From JAVBQU01 sp031548675 (lineage in GTDB: Bacteria; Bacteroidota; Bacteroidia; Bacteroidales; P3): a DNA stretch of 5,846 nt. Below, one piece after another: positions 1-4,911 of the stretch (within the stretch, counting starts at the first letter, position 1; each line of letters begins with the position of its first letter). The notes beneath the pieces were generated by a model. It ran no database searches and was not told where the DNA came from. It was given only the letters and a program-made list of their open reading frames with translations. The DNA lies in contig JAVBQU010000145.1 in NCBI GenBank assembly GCA_031548675.1, positions 1 through 5,846 of the forward strand. The letters run 5' to 3'. Both the position numbers and the translations under genes were made by a program.

Positions 1-1410
1 TGGCTTACACCCGATGAACAAGGAAATAAAGGACATTTGCAAGCACCCTGCACTTCTCCTTGGCGTACCATCGTAGTAAGCGAAGATGCACGCGATATTT
101 TAGCTTCCAAATTGATATTAAACCTGAATGAGCCTTGCAAGATAAAAGATGTATCATGGATTAAGCCCATCAAATATGTGGGCGTATGGTGGGAAATGAT
201 TATCGGAAAAAGTACATGGAACTATGCCGATGTGCCCAGTGTACAATTGGGTATTACAGATTACACCAAATTGAAACCCAACGGTCGTCATGGAGCAAAC
301 AATGAAAATGTAAAAAAATATATTGACTTTGCAGCCAAACATGGCTTCGATCAGGTGTTGGTGGAGGGTTGGAATGTAGGATGGGAAGATTGGTGTTGTT
401 TCAATATGAAAGATTATGTATTTGATTTTGTTACACCCTATCCCGATTTTGATGTACCCATGCTCCGCGATTATGCCCAAAGCAAAAATGTACGCATATT
501 AATGCATCACGAAACCGCTTCTTCAGCCCGTAATTATGAAAGGCATCTCGATACAGCTTTCCGGTTTATGAATACTTATAATTACAATGCCGTAAAAACC
601 GGATATGTGGGTGATATTATTCCAAGAGGAGAATATCATTACGGGCAATGGCTCGTTAATCATTACTTGCATGTAATTAAAAAAGCCGCCGATTACAAAG
701 TGATGGTCGATGCACACGAAGCCGTTCATCAAACAGGCTTACATCGTACCTATCCCAATACATTAGCTCAAGAATCAGCCAGAGGGACAGAATTTCAATC
801 ATCAGTCGGCAGTAAACCCTACCATACCGCAATTTTGCCCTTTACCCGCTTAATGGGAGGACCTATGGACTACACGCCCGGTATATTTGAAATGGATTTA
901 CAAAAACATACACCCAATAACCATACCTGTGTTAAAACCACGCTTTGCAACCAAATGGCACTATATGTAACAATGTATAGTCCTTTGCAGATGGCTGCCG
1001 ATTTTCCCGAAACCTACGAAAAATACATGGATGCATTCCAGTTTATTAAAGATGTAGCTGTAGATTGGGATGATAGTAAATATTTGGAAGCCGAACCTGC
1101 GGAATATATTACGGTAGCTCGTAAAGCAAAAGGGACTAACAATTGGTTTGTAGGCAGTATCTGCGGTGAAAAAGGATTTACCTCGCATATTACTTTCGAC
1201 TTTTTAGATTCCGACAAAACCTATATTGCTACTATTTACAGCGATGCTAAAGAAACCGATTGCAATACCAATCCGCAATCGTATGAAATCCGTAAATTTG
1301 TAGTAACACATAAATCTAAACTTACACAATACTTGGTTCCGGTGGGAGGGTATGCCATTAGTATTTTAGAAGCAGATAAAGCTCAAACAAAAAGATTGAA
1401 GAAACTGTAA
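1..1410 (+). CDS. susB: Glycoside hydrolase family 97 alpha-glucosidase, SusB-like (5' end outside window)
   Basis: The reading frame is open from base 1, so the gene starts upstream; 469 codons and the stop are visible. It encodes most of the GH97 (beta/alpha)8 catalytic domain and the C-terminal beta domain; the N-terminal beta-sandwich and any signal peptide are missing. Landmarks are KYVGVWWEM (codons 58-66), MHHET (E at 171), DAHEA (E at 240), QESARGTE (E at 258 and 264) and the GGPMDYTPGIFE stretch. From memory, Bacteroides SusB uses Glu439/Glu508 as base, Glu532 as acid, and Glu508/526/532 as calcium ligands. The spacing here (69, 18, 6) is identical, giving an offset of 268 and a full length near 737, matching SusB (738). 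This predicts a calcium-dependent inverting alpha-glucosidase acting on starch oligosaccharides, in SusB a periplasmic enzyme. No other sus gene is in the window; partners could lie upstream. Family is very sure; exact substrate is inferred. Confidence 0.95.
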   Translation, partial: WLTPDEQGNKGHLQAPCTSPWRTIVVSEDARDILASKLILNLNEPCKIKDVSWIKPIKYVGVWWEMIIGKSTWNYADVPSVQLGITDYTKLKPNGRHGANNENVKKYIDFAAKHGFDQVLVEGWNVGWEDWCCFNMKDYVFDFVTPYPDFDVPMLRDYAQSKNVRILMHHETASSARNYERHLDTAFRFMNTYNYNAVKTGYVGDIIPRGEYHYGQWLVNHYLHVIKKAADYKVMVDAHEAVHQTGLHRTYPNTLAQESARGTEFQSSVGSKPYHTAILPFTRLMGGPMDYTPGIFEMDLQKHTPNNHTCVKTTLCNQMALYVTMYSPLQMAADFPETYEKYMDAFQFIKDVAVDWDDSKYLEAEPAEYITVARKAKGTNNWFVGSICGEKGFTSHITFDFLDSDKTYIATIYSDAKETDCNTNPQSYEIRKFVVTHKSKLTQYLVPVGGYAISILEADKAQTKRLKKL

Positions 1411-1474
1411 TTAGAAATCTTCTTTTCTTAGCTGTACATAGTGAAACTGCGAGTAATGGAGTAAAATAAATTTT

Positions 1475-1501
1475 AAAGATAAATCAATTTGGTTTATCTT
1501 T
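1475..1501. repeat. Perfect 9-bp inverted repeat overlapping tRNA-Lys promoter
   Basis: AAAGATAAA (1475-1483) pairs perfectly with TTTATCTTT (1493-1501). With the next two pairs (one G-T wobble) the stem reaches 11 bp around a 5-base loop. The right arm contains most of the promoter element TATCTTTG. The repeat also lies 65 bases past the GH97 stop codon, so it could help end that transcript, but no T-run follows it. Confidence 0.6.
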
Positions 1502-1502
1502 G
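1495..1502 (+). promoter_or_regulatory. Bacteroidota-type -7 promoter element for tRNA-Lys
   Basis: TATCTTTG fits the Bacteroidota consensus TAnnTTTG and is followed by CA, as in most other promoters of this window. It ends 30 bases before the mature tRNA 5' end. The expected -33 TTTG is only weakly represented (TTTT at 1471-1474, spacer 20). Confidence 0.7.
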
Positions 1503-1532
1503 CAACGCTAAATTAAAGATTAGCATATAAAG

Positions 1533-1605
1533 GTCTTCGTAGCTCAGTTGGTAGAGCAAATGACTCTTAATCATTGGGTCCAGGGTTCGAGTCCCTGCGA
1601 GGACA
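1533..1605 (+). tRNA. tRNA-Lys (anticodon CTT)
   Basis: A complete 73-base cloverleaf. The acceptor stem is GTCTTCG/CGAGGAC with one G-U pair, the D arm GCTC/GAGC, the anticodon stem AATGA/TCATT with loop CTCTTAA, and the T arm CAGGG-TTCGAGT-CCCTG. The discriminator is A at 1605. The anticodon CTT is at 1566-1568 and reads AAG. CCA is not encoded (the next bases are CAA) and must be added after transcription. It has its own promoter upstream and a hairpin terminator about 40 bases downstream, so it is a single-gene unit. Confidence 0.97.
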
Positions 1606-1646
1606 CAAGAATAATTCTAGTCGAAAAACTAAGTATTATCAAAACA

Positions 1647-1689
1647 CAAAAGAGGTTATTCAAATTTATTTTTTGATTAACCTCTTTTG
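1647..1689 (+). terminator. Hairpin terminator after tRNA-Lys, probably bidirectional
   Basis: CAAAAGAGGTTA (1647-1658) and TAACCTCTTTTG (1678-1689) form a perfect 12-bp stem. After one T-T mismatch it extends by TCAAA/TTTGA, leaving a 7-base loop. The arms themselves end in T-rich sequence on both strands, so the hairpin can stop tRNA-Lys transcripts and act as a backup for transcripts arriving from the rplI side. Confidence 0.75.
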
Positions 1690-1709
1690 CGTTCAGCTTC
1701 CATAGAATC

Positions 1710-1733
1710 AAAAAAAGCCGGACTAAGCCGGCT
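1710..1733 (-). terminator. Rho-independent terminator of the rpsF-rpsR-rplI operon
   Basis: Read on the minus strand, AGCCGG (1733-1728) pairs with CCGGCT (1721-1716) around a 6-base loop, and a run of seven T follows (1716-1710). It begins 25 bases after the rplI stop codon. It faces the tRNA-Lys terminator, so the two convergent units are each closed in this short interval. Confidence 0.88.
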
Positions 1734-1758
1734 CCTTTAAAAACAAGTAATAAAACTT

Positions 1759-2208
1759 TTATTCTGCAATAACTTCAACAGCTATTTCTGCAGTTATTTC
1801 TCTATAGATGCTCACTTTAGCCGTGTAGCTTCCAAGTTCTTTAATTACATCGTTTGTAATGTGAATCTTTTTGCGGTCAATATCATGTTTGTATTGTTCT
1901 TTCAAAGCTTCAGCAATTTGTTGAGAAGTTACAGAACCAAACAATTTATTGTTTTCGCCTGCTTTAGCAGTAATTTTCAAAGATACATTAGCCAAAGCTT
2001 CTGCCATTGCATTAGCTTGGATTTTAAGTTTATCTTCCTTGAAAGCTTGTTGTTTAATATCTTCTTCACGTACTTTTTTAGCAGAAGTAGTTGCCATGAT
2101 AGCCAAACCCTTAGGTATAAGGAAATTGTTAGCATAGCCATCTTTAACTTTAACTATATCGTTTTTGTAGCCTAAATTTACTACATCTTGTCTTAAAATT
2201 ATTTCCAT
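1759..2208 (-). CDS. rplI: Large-subunit ribosomal protein bL9
   Basis: Encodes 149 residues, normal for bL9, which binds domain V of 23S rRNA at the base of the L1 stalk and helps maintain reading frame. The N-terminal domain carries the family signature: G13-Y-K-N, V20, then GYANNFLIPKGLA and T40. The Arg common after GYA is Asn here (GYANN). A charged connecting helix follows (about residues 41-75, rich in K/E/A), then a C-terminal domain with KLFGSVT near residue 90. It is the last gene of rpsF-rpsR-rplI, 16 bases after rpsR, and is followed by a terminator. Unlike its neighbours it has a perfect Shine-Dalgarno sequence, TAAGGAGG, 8 bases before the ATG, which also confirms the start. Confidence 0.98.
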   Translation of the reverse strand: MEIILRQDVVNLGYKNDIVKVKDGYANNFLIPKGLAIMATTSAKKVREEDIKQQAFKEDKLKIQANAMAEALANVSLKITAKAGENNKLFGSVTSQQIAEALKEQYKHDIDRKKIHITNDVIKELGSYTAKVSIYREITAEIAVEVIAE

Positions 2209-2216
2209 TATGCTAT

Positions 2217-2224
2217 CCTCCTTA
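2217..2224 (-). promoter_or_regulatory. Exceptionally strong Shine-Dalgarno sequence of rplI
   Basis: On the minus strand TAAGGAGG matches the canonical 16S rRNA 3' tail over eight bases. It sits 8 bases (ATAGCATA) before the rplI ATG and starts immediately after the rpsR stop codon. No other gene start visible here (rpsR, rpsF, the DUF58 gene, the mutarotase gene, purB) has anything comparable at a workable distance. Bacteroidota ribosomes normally hide their anti-Shine-Dalgarno, so the site may be regulatory instead of a plain ribosome binding site. Confidence 0.85.
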
Positions 2225-2497
2225 TTATTTTAACATATCTGCAACAAACGGTAGAAGTGCTAAATGTCTAGCTCTTTTTACTGCTTTAGATACTTTCTTT
2301 TGATATTTTTGTGATGTTCCGGTTAATCTTCTGGGAAGAATTCTACCTTGCTCGTTTATAAATTTCAACAGAAAATCTGCATCTTTATAATCGATATATT
2401 TAATACCGCTTTTTTTGAAACGGCAATATTTTTTACGATTGGTTTCAACTGCAATCGGTGTCAAATATTTTATGTCTGTTCCTTCGTTGCTTGCCAT
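2225..2497 (-). CDS. rpsR: Small-subunit ribosomal protein bS18
   Basis: Encodes 90 residues, the usual size. bS18 forms a dimer with bS6 on the 30S platform. The family core is clear: KKYCRFKKSGIKYIDYKD (residues 22-39), then ILPRRLTGTS and the basic helix KAVKRARHLALLPF. In Bacteroidota, bS6, bS18 and bS21 build the pocket that sequesters the 16S anti-Shine-Dalgarno; that is known from the Flavobacterium johnsoniae ribosome structure, not from this sequence. The ATG is 12 bases after the rpsF stop. The region before it is A/T-rich with no Shine-Dalgarno motif, although strong ones have been reported for bS18 genes in some classes of the phylum. The stop TAA is followed directly by another TAA that is part of the rplI Shine-Dalgarno sequence. 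Confidence 0.98.
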   Translation of the reverse strand: MASNEGTDIKYLTPIAVETNRKKYCRFKKSGIKYIDYKDADFLLKFINEQGRILPRRLTGTSQKYQKKVSKAVKRARHLALLPFVADMLK

Positions 2498-2509
2498 AAT
2501 TGTAATTTT

Positions 2510-2875
2510 TTATTGTTCTGTTACTACTGTTTCTTCTGCAACCGCTTTTTTTCTGGTGCGTTTCTTTTCGTTGTATGCCACAGCAAACTTATCTAACGAT
2601 ACAGTTAAGAATCGTAAAAGTTTTTCATCGCGTTTGTAAGCAGTTTCCAAATCGGCAATTACATTACCTTCAGCTTTAAACTCTATCAAATGATAGAAGC
2701 CTGAGTTTTTCTTTTGAATAGGATAGGCGAATTTGCGCAAGCCCCAATTGTCTTGAAAAACAATTTCAGCTCCTTTCTCTTGCAAGAAAGCTTCATACTT
2801 TTTTACTGTTTCCTTCATCTGTTCTTCAGACAAAACGGGAGTCATAATGAAAACAGTTTCATACTGATTTACCAT
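2510..2875 (-). CDS. rpsF: Small-subunit ribosomal protein bS6
   Basis: Encodes 121 residues: the ferredoxin-like bS6 domain (about 1-97) with the typical start NQYETVFIMTPVLSEEQ, the middle motif NWGLRKFAYPIQKKNSGFYHLIEF, and LRFLTVSLDK near the end of the fold. A short tail follows, first basic (KKRTRKKA), then acidic. bS6 pairs with bS18 on the 30S platform and contributes to the anti-Shine-Dalgarno pocket in Bacteroidota. It is the first gene of the operon, with a TACCTTTG promoter about 50 bases upstream. There is no Shine-Dalgarno motif before the ATG. I did not recognise the bS6:bS18-binding leader structure known from other phyla in the short A/T-rich leader. Confidence 0.98.
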   Translation of the reverse strand: MVNQYETVFIMTPVLSEEQMKETVKKYEAFLQEKGAEIVFQDNWGLRKFAYPIQKKNSGFYHLIEFKAEGNVIADLETAYKRDEKLLRFLTVSLDKFAVAYNEKKRTRKKAVAEETVVTEQ

Positions 2876-2926
2876 TGTTCTTTTGGTTTTTAAGTATTTA
2901 TAAAATTGATTATTTTAAATGAGGTG

Positions 2927-2934
2927 CAAAGGTA
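2927..2934 (-). promoter_or_regulatory. -7 promoter element of the rpsF-rpsR-rplI operon
   Basis: The minus strand reads TACCTTTG followed by CAC, fitting TAnnTTTG. It ends 51 bases before the rpsF ATG, implying a leader of roughly 45 bases. No good TTTG is found at the -33 distance; the spacer is A-rich. A ribosomal-protein operon would be expected to have a promoter here. Confidence 0.7.
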
Positions 2935-3041
2935 CGATTTTTTTTTGATTATTTATACCCCAATGTATTTTTTCTGAATGCGATAAGTAAGATTAATACA
3001 GCCGAAAGTTATAAAAATCGAGAAGGATATTATAAACGATA

Positions 3042-3914
3042 TTATTTTTCTCTCCTCTTAAAAAGTCCCATCAACGGTTTTACATAATCCTGTCCCGTTT
3101 CAATCTGCAATAAATCAATGCCGTTTTTAGTCATTAAACTTTGTAATCTCTGCTGATGTTCATGCTGATATTGAGCAAAATGTTTACGGGTATTCTTTTG
3201 AGAAGTATCAATCCAAAAATATTTTCCCGTCTCCATGTCTTTAATTTTGAGCAAACCGACATTATGTAATTTCATCTCAGCCGGATCTGAAATTTGCACA
3301 GAAATAAGATCATGCTTGCGTGATGTAATTTTCAGCGAATCGCCGAAATCATTAGAATCTAAGAAATCCGAAAATATAAAAACAGTACAGCGTTTTTTTA
3401 TCATATTCGAAAAATAACGCAAAGCTTCCCCAATATCAGTTTGCTTATCCTCAGGTTGAACTTGTAATAATTCGCTTATAATCCTCAAAATATGAGTACG
3501 TCCCTTTTTAGGCGGGATAAATTTTTCGATTTTATTGCTGAAAAATATGACACCAACCTTATCGTTATTTTGAATAGCAGAAAAAGAAAGTACAGCTGCA
3601 ATTTCTGTAATCAATTCATTTTTAAATTGCTTATGAGTTCCAAATAAACTCGAAGCACTTACATCAATCAATAGCATTACTGTAAGTTCCCGCTCTTCTT
3701 CAAAAACCTTAACAAACGGATGATTATAACGAGCCGTAACGTTCCAATCAATATTACGTACATCATCCCCGTAAAAATACTCGCGTACTTCGCTGAAAGC
3801 CATTCCTTTTCCTTTGAAAACGCTATGATATTGTCCCGAAAATATATGATTAGATAAGCCCCGGGTTTTAATTTCTATTTTACGTATTTTCTTAAACAGA
3901 TCATTCGAAACCAT
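3042..3914 (-). CDS. DUF58 family protein with von Willebrand A-like fold
   Basis: Encodes 290 residues, a usual length for cytoplasmic DUF58 proteins; no signal peptide or membrane segment is visible. The N-terminal family motif is present (GKGMAFSEVREYFYGDDVRNIDW, about 35-57, then TAR and EEERELTVMLLIDVS). The vWA-like part keeps metal-site residues: D84-V-S86-A-S88, T159 in QTDIGEAL and D183 in FIFSDFLD. Family members usually sit beside a MoxR-type AAA+ ATPase, and in Bacteroides also beside the bat aerotolerance genes, and are thought to act as partners in ATPase-driven assembly or maturation. None of those genes is here: the neighbours are tRNA-Gly and the rpsF operon. It has its own likely promoter and no Shine-Dalgarno at a usable distance. 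Family is sure; role is unknown. Confidence 0.93.
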   Translation of the reverse strand: MVSNDLFKKIRKIEIKTRGLSNHIFSGQYHSVFKGKGMAFSEVREYFYGDDVRNIDWNVTARYNHPFVKVFEEERELTVMLLIDVSASSLFGTHKQFKNELITEIAAVLSFSAIQNNDKVGVIFFSNKIEKFIPPKKGRTHILRIISELLQVQPEDKQTDIGEALRYFSNMIKKRCTVFIFSDFLDSNDFGDSLKITSRKHDLISVQISDPAEMKLHNVGLLKIKDMETGKYFWIDTSQKNTRKHFAQYQHEHQQRLQSLMTKNGIDLLQIETGQDYVKPLMGLFKRREK

Positions 3915-3967
3915 TTCCTTTGGGTGTAATAAAAATTGTCTTACTGTTTATTTTGCTCTTAGTAGTG

Positions 3968-3975
3968 CAAAGATA
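3968..3975 (-). promoter_or_regulatory. -7 promoter element for the DUF58 gene
   Basis: The minus strand reads TATCTTTG followed by CAC, matching TAnnTTTG, 53 bases before the DUF58 ATG. No clear -33 TTTG is seen. A second, weaker match without the CA extension is at 4039-4046. The tRNA-Gly terminator upstream supports independent transcription. Confidence 0.65.
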
Positions 3976-4064
3976 ATGTAAAACGGCGATATGGGAAAAA
4001 TATTTTATATGCATTTATATTACTAAAACTATAAAAACCAAAGATATAAAATTATTTCACATAT

Positions 4065-4095
4065 AAAAAATGCCCTGCTTTTTACAGCAGAGCAC
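4065..4095 (-). terminator. Rho-independent terminator of tRNA-Gly
   Basis: On the minus strand GTGCTCTGCT (4095-4086) pairs with AGCAGGGCAT (4079-4070) over 10 bp including two G-U pairs, around a 6-base loop. It runs into a stretch of six T (4070-4065). It lies 31 bases after the tRNA 3' end. Confidence 0.88.
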
Positions 4096-4126
4096 TTTTC
4101 AAAACCCATAAACCTTAAAAAACCCG

Positions 4127-4199
4127 AGCGGTAAACGGGGTTCGAACCCGCGACCTTCGGCTTGGGAAGCCGACGCTCTACCAACTGAGCTATTGCCGC
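4127..4199 (-). tRNA. tRNA-Gly (anticodon CCC)
   Basis: A 73-base cloverleaf on the minus strand. It has a GCTC/GAGC D arm, a TCGGC/GCCGA anticodon stem with loop TTCCCAA, a T arm GCGGG-TTCGAAC-CCCGT, and discriminator T, as expected for bacterial tRNA-Gly. The anticodon CCC is at 4166-4164. CCA is not encoded. The acceptor strands are GCGGCAA and TTACCGC, which leaves a C5:A68 mismatch in an otherwise paired stem. It has its own promoter and terminator. Confidence 0.95.
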
Positions 4200-4208
4200 A
4201 AACTGATG

Positions 4209-4216
4209 CAAAGATA
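4209..4216 (-). promoter_or_regulatory. -7 promoter element for tRNA-Gly
   Basis: The minus strand reads TATCTTTG followed by CA, a TAnnTTTG match that ends 9 bases before the mature tRNA 5' end, so the 5' leader would be only a few bases. It is 39 bases past the stop codon of the upstream mutarotase gene. Confidence 0.65.
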
Positions 4217-4255
4217 AATCCTTTTTCGCAAAATATCGTTTTTTTTGAAAGATTT

Positions 4256-4645
4256 TTAACCATCCAAATGAAATATTCTATCCATCAACTGCCATTTTTG
4301 TGTAGACGCTTTTCCTTCTTTAGTTACTTGAAAAATAGCTGTGTATTCTTCCCATTCCGCTTGACGTGGAAGGCTTGCCAATTTTGCCATCGAAGTATCC
4401 CAGTCAAAATCGAATGGAGTAGTTACAATCATAAATAATTTGGTTCCCAGCATGTATATTTCCATCTCCAATATCCCTACAGCCCGAATACCTTCCGGTA
4501 TTTCTTTCCATATGCGGTCTTGGTTATGAACTTTAATATATTGAGTTATTAAATCCGGATCATCTTTCAGGTCCAAAGTTCTGGCATAACATTTTACAGG
4601 CTGGCTGTATTGTTTCTGAGCATAGCCCGTTTGTTTCGTTTCCAT
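4256..4645 (-). CDS. L-rhamnose mutarotase family protein (RhaM/DUF718)
   Basis: Encodes 129 residues of the RhaM-type alpha+beta dimeric barrel family, which interconverts alpha and beta anomers of L-rhamnose and related 6-deoxy sugars in the cytoplasm. Family features in order are CYARTLDLKDDPDLITQYIKVH (19-40), W46, GILEMEIYMLGTKLFMI (57-73), the acidic DFDWD (79-83), PRQAEWEEY (93-101) and the ending KWQLMDRIFHLD. H40 is the likely equivalent of the catalytic His of E. coli RhaM, but the His-to-Trp distance is six residues, not four. About 16 polar residues precede the usual start; no internal Met offers a shorter version. No rhamnose catabolism gene is adjacent. It is transcribed divergently from purB with its own promoter; no terminator separates it from tRNA-Gly. 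Family is confident; the exact sugar is not. Confidence 0.88.
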   Translation of the reverse strand: METKQTGYAQKQYSQPVKCYARTLDLKDDPDLITQYIKVHNQDRIWKEIPEGIRAVGILEMEIYMLGTKLFMIVTTPFDFDWDTSMAKLASLPRQAEWEEYTAIFQVTKEGKASTQKWQLMDRIFHLDG

Positions 4646-4692
4646 AATAGTTTTGTTTTGATTTACTCAATAAAAATGAGCAAAGCGATGTG

Positions 4693-4720
4693 CAAAGGTA
4701 GTAATTGGCAGATTAACAAA
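4693..4720 (-). promoter_or_regulatory. Promoter of the mutarotase gene
   Basis: On the minus strand TTTG (4720-4717) is followed after 16 bases by TACCTTTG (4700-4693) and then CAC. The -7 element fits TAnnTTTG well; the spacer is slightly shorter than usual. The leader to the ATG at 4645 would be roughly 40 bases. Confidence 0.68.
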
Positions 4721-4737
4721 AAAATAAATATTCAATG

Positions 4738-4757
4738 AAATAGAAGCGTTTCTATTT
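4738..4757. promoter_or_regulatory. CG-centred palindrome, possible repressor or activator operator
   Basis: AAATAGAAGCGTTTCTATTT is a 20-base palindrome with 8-bp perfect arms and a GCGT centre (one mismatched pair around a central CG). Its A/G-rich half-site ending at a central CG resembles operators of LacI-family sugar regulators. It lies 17 bases upstream of the mutarotase -33 element and about 90 bases upstream of the purB promoter. No terminator-type T-run follows it. No regulator gene is in the window. Confidence 0.4.
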
Positions 4758-4849
4758 GCAATTTGATATTTAAAAAGCAGTAAATTAATGTATAAATGCA
4801 GTGTTTTTACAGCGTGAAAAATAGAGACCTAAAGACTGTATATTTCCCA

Positions 4850-4880
4850 TTTGAAAAACCATATTTTTTCTATAAATTTG
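4850..4880 (+). promoter_or_regulatory. Promoter of purB
   Basis: TTTG at 4850-4853 and TAAATTTG at 4873-4880 are separated by 19 bases, the best full match to the Bacteroidota promoter (TTTG - 19 to 21 - TAnnTTTG) in this window. CA follows the -7 element. It ends 31 bases before the purB ATG. The leader has no Shine-Dalgarno motif; I see no purine riboswitch structure in so short a leader. Confidence 0.8.
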
Positions 4881-4911
4881 CAGATTGTTCAAAAGAAATT
4901 AAAGACTTACA

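Noticed and set aside
154..480. 108-residue minus-strand frame inside the GH97 gene
   Set aside because: It is a shadow of a strongly conserved coding frame on the other strand; no promoter or family match is seen. The same holds for the minus frames at 523-732, 961-1188 and 1014-1217.
1411..1758. Possible small genes, mobile-element ends or CRISPR-like repeats in the longest stretch without a protein gene
   Set aside because: It is fully accounted for by the tRNA-Lys promoter, the tRNA and two terminators; no direct repeats or integrase-type attachment duplication of the tRNA end were seen.
1861..2175. Plus-strand frames of 104 and 62 residues inside rplI, and of 82 and 74 residues across rpsR/rpsF (2348-2639)
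   Set aside because: Low-complexity F/C/I-rich translations antisense to ribosomal protein genes; shadows.
3915..3926. AAAGGA-like sequence just before the DUF58 start
   Set aside because: It is directly against the ATG with almost no spacer, too close to work as a Shine-Dalgarno site.
4039..4046. Second minus-strand TATCTTTG upstream of the DUF58 gene
   Set aside because: It matches the -7 consensus but lacks the CA extension and a -33 element and is farther from the start than the match at 3968-3975; such matches are expected by chance in A/T-rich DNA.
4029..4211. 60-residue minus-strand frame containing AQLVERRLPKPKVAGSNPV
   Set aside because: This is the well-known false protein produced by translating a tRNA gene; it covers tRNA-Gly and its terminator.
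4193..4438. 81-residue plus-strand frame
   Set aside because: Antisense to the mutarotase gene and overlapping the tRNA-Gly promoter; no family features.
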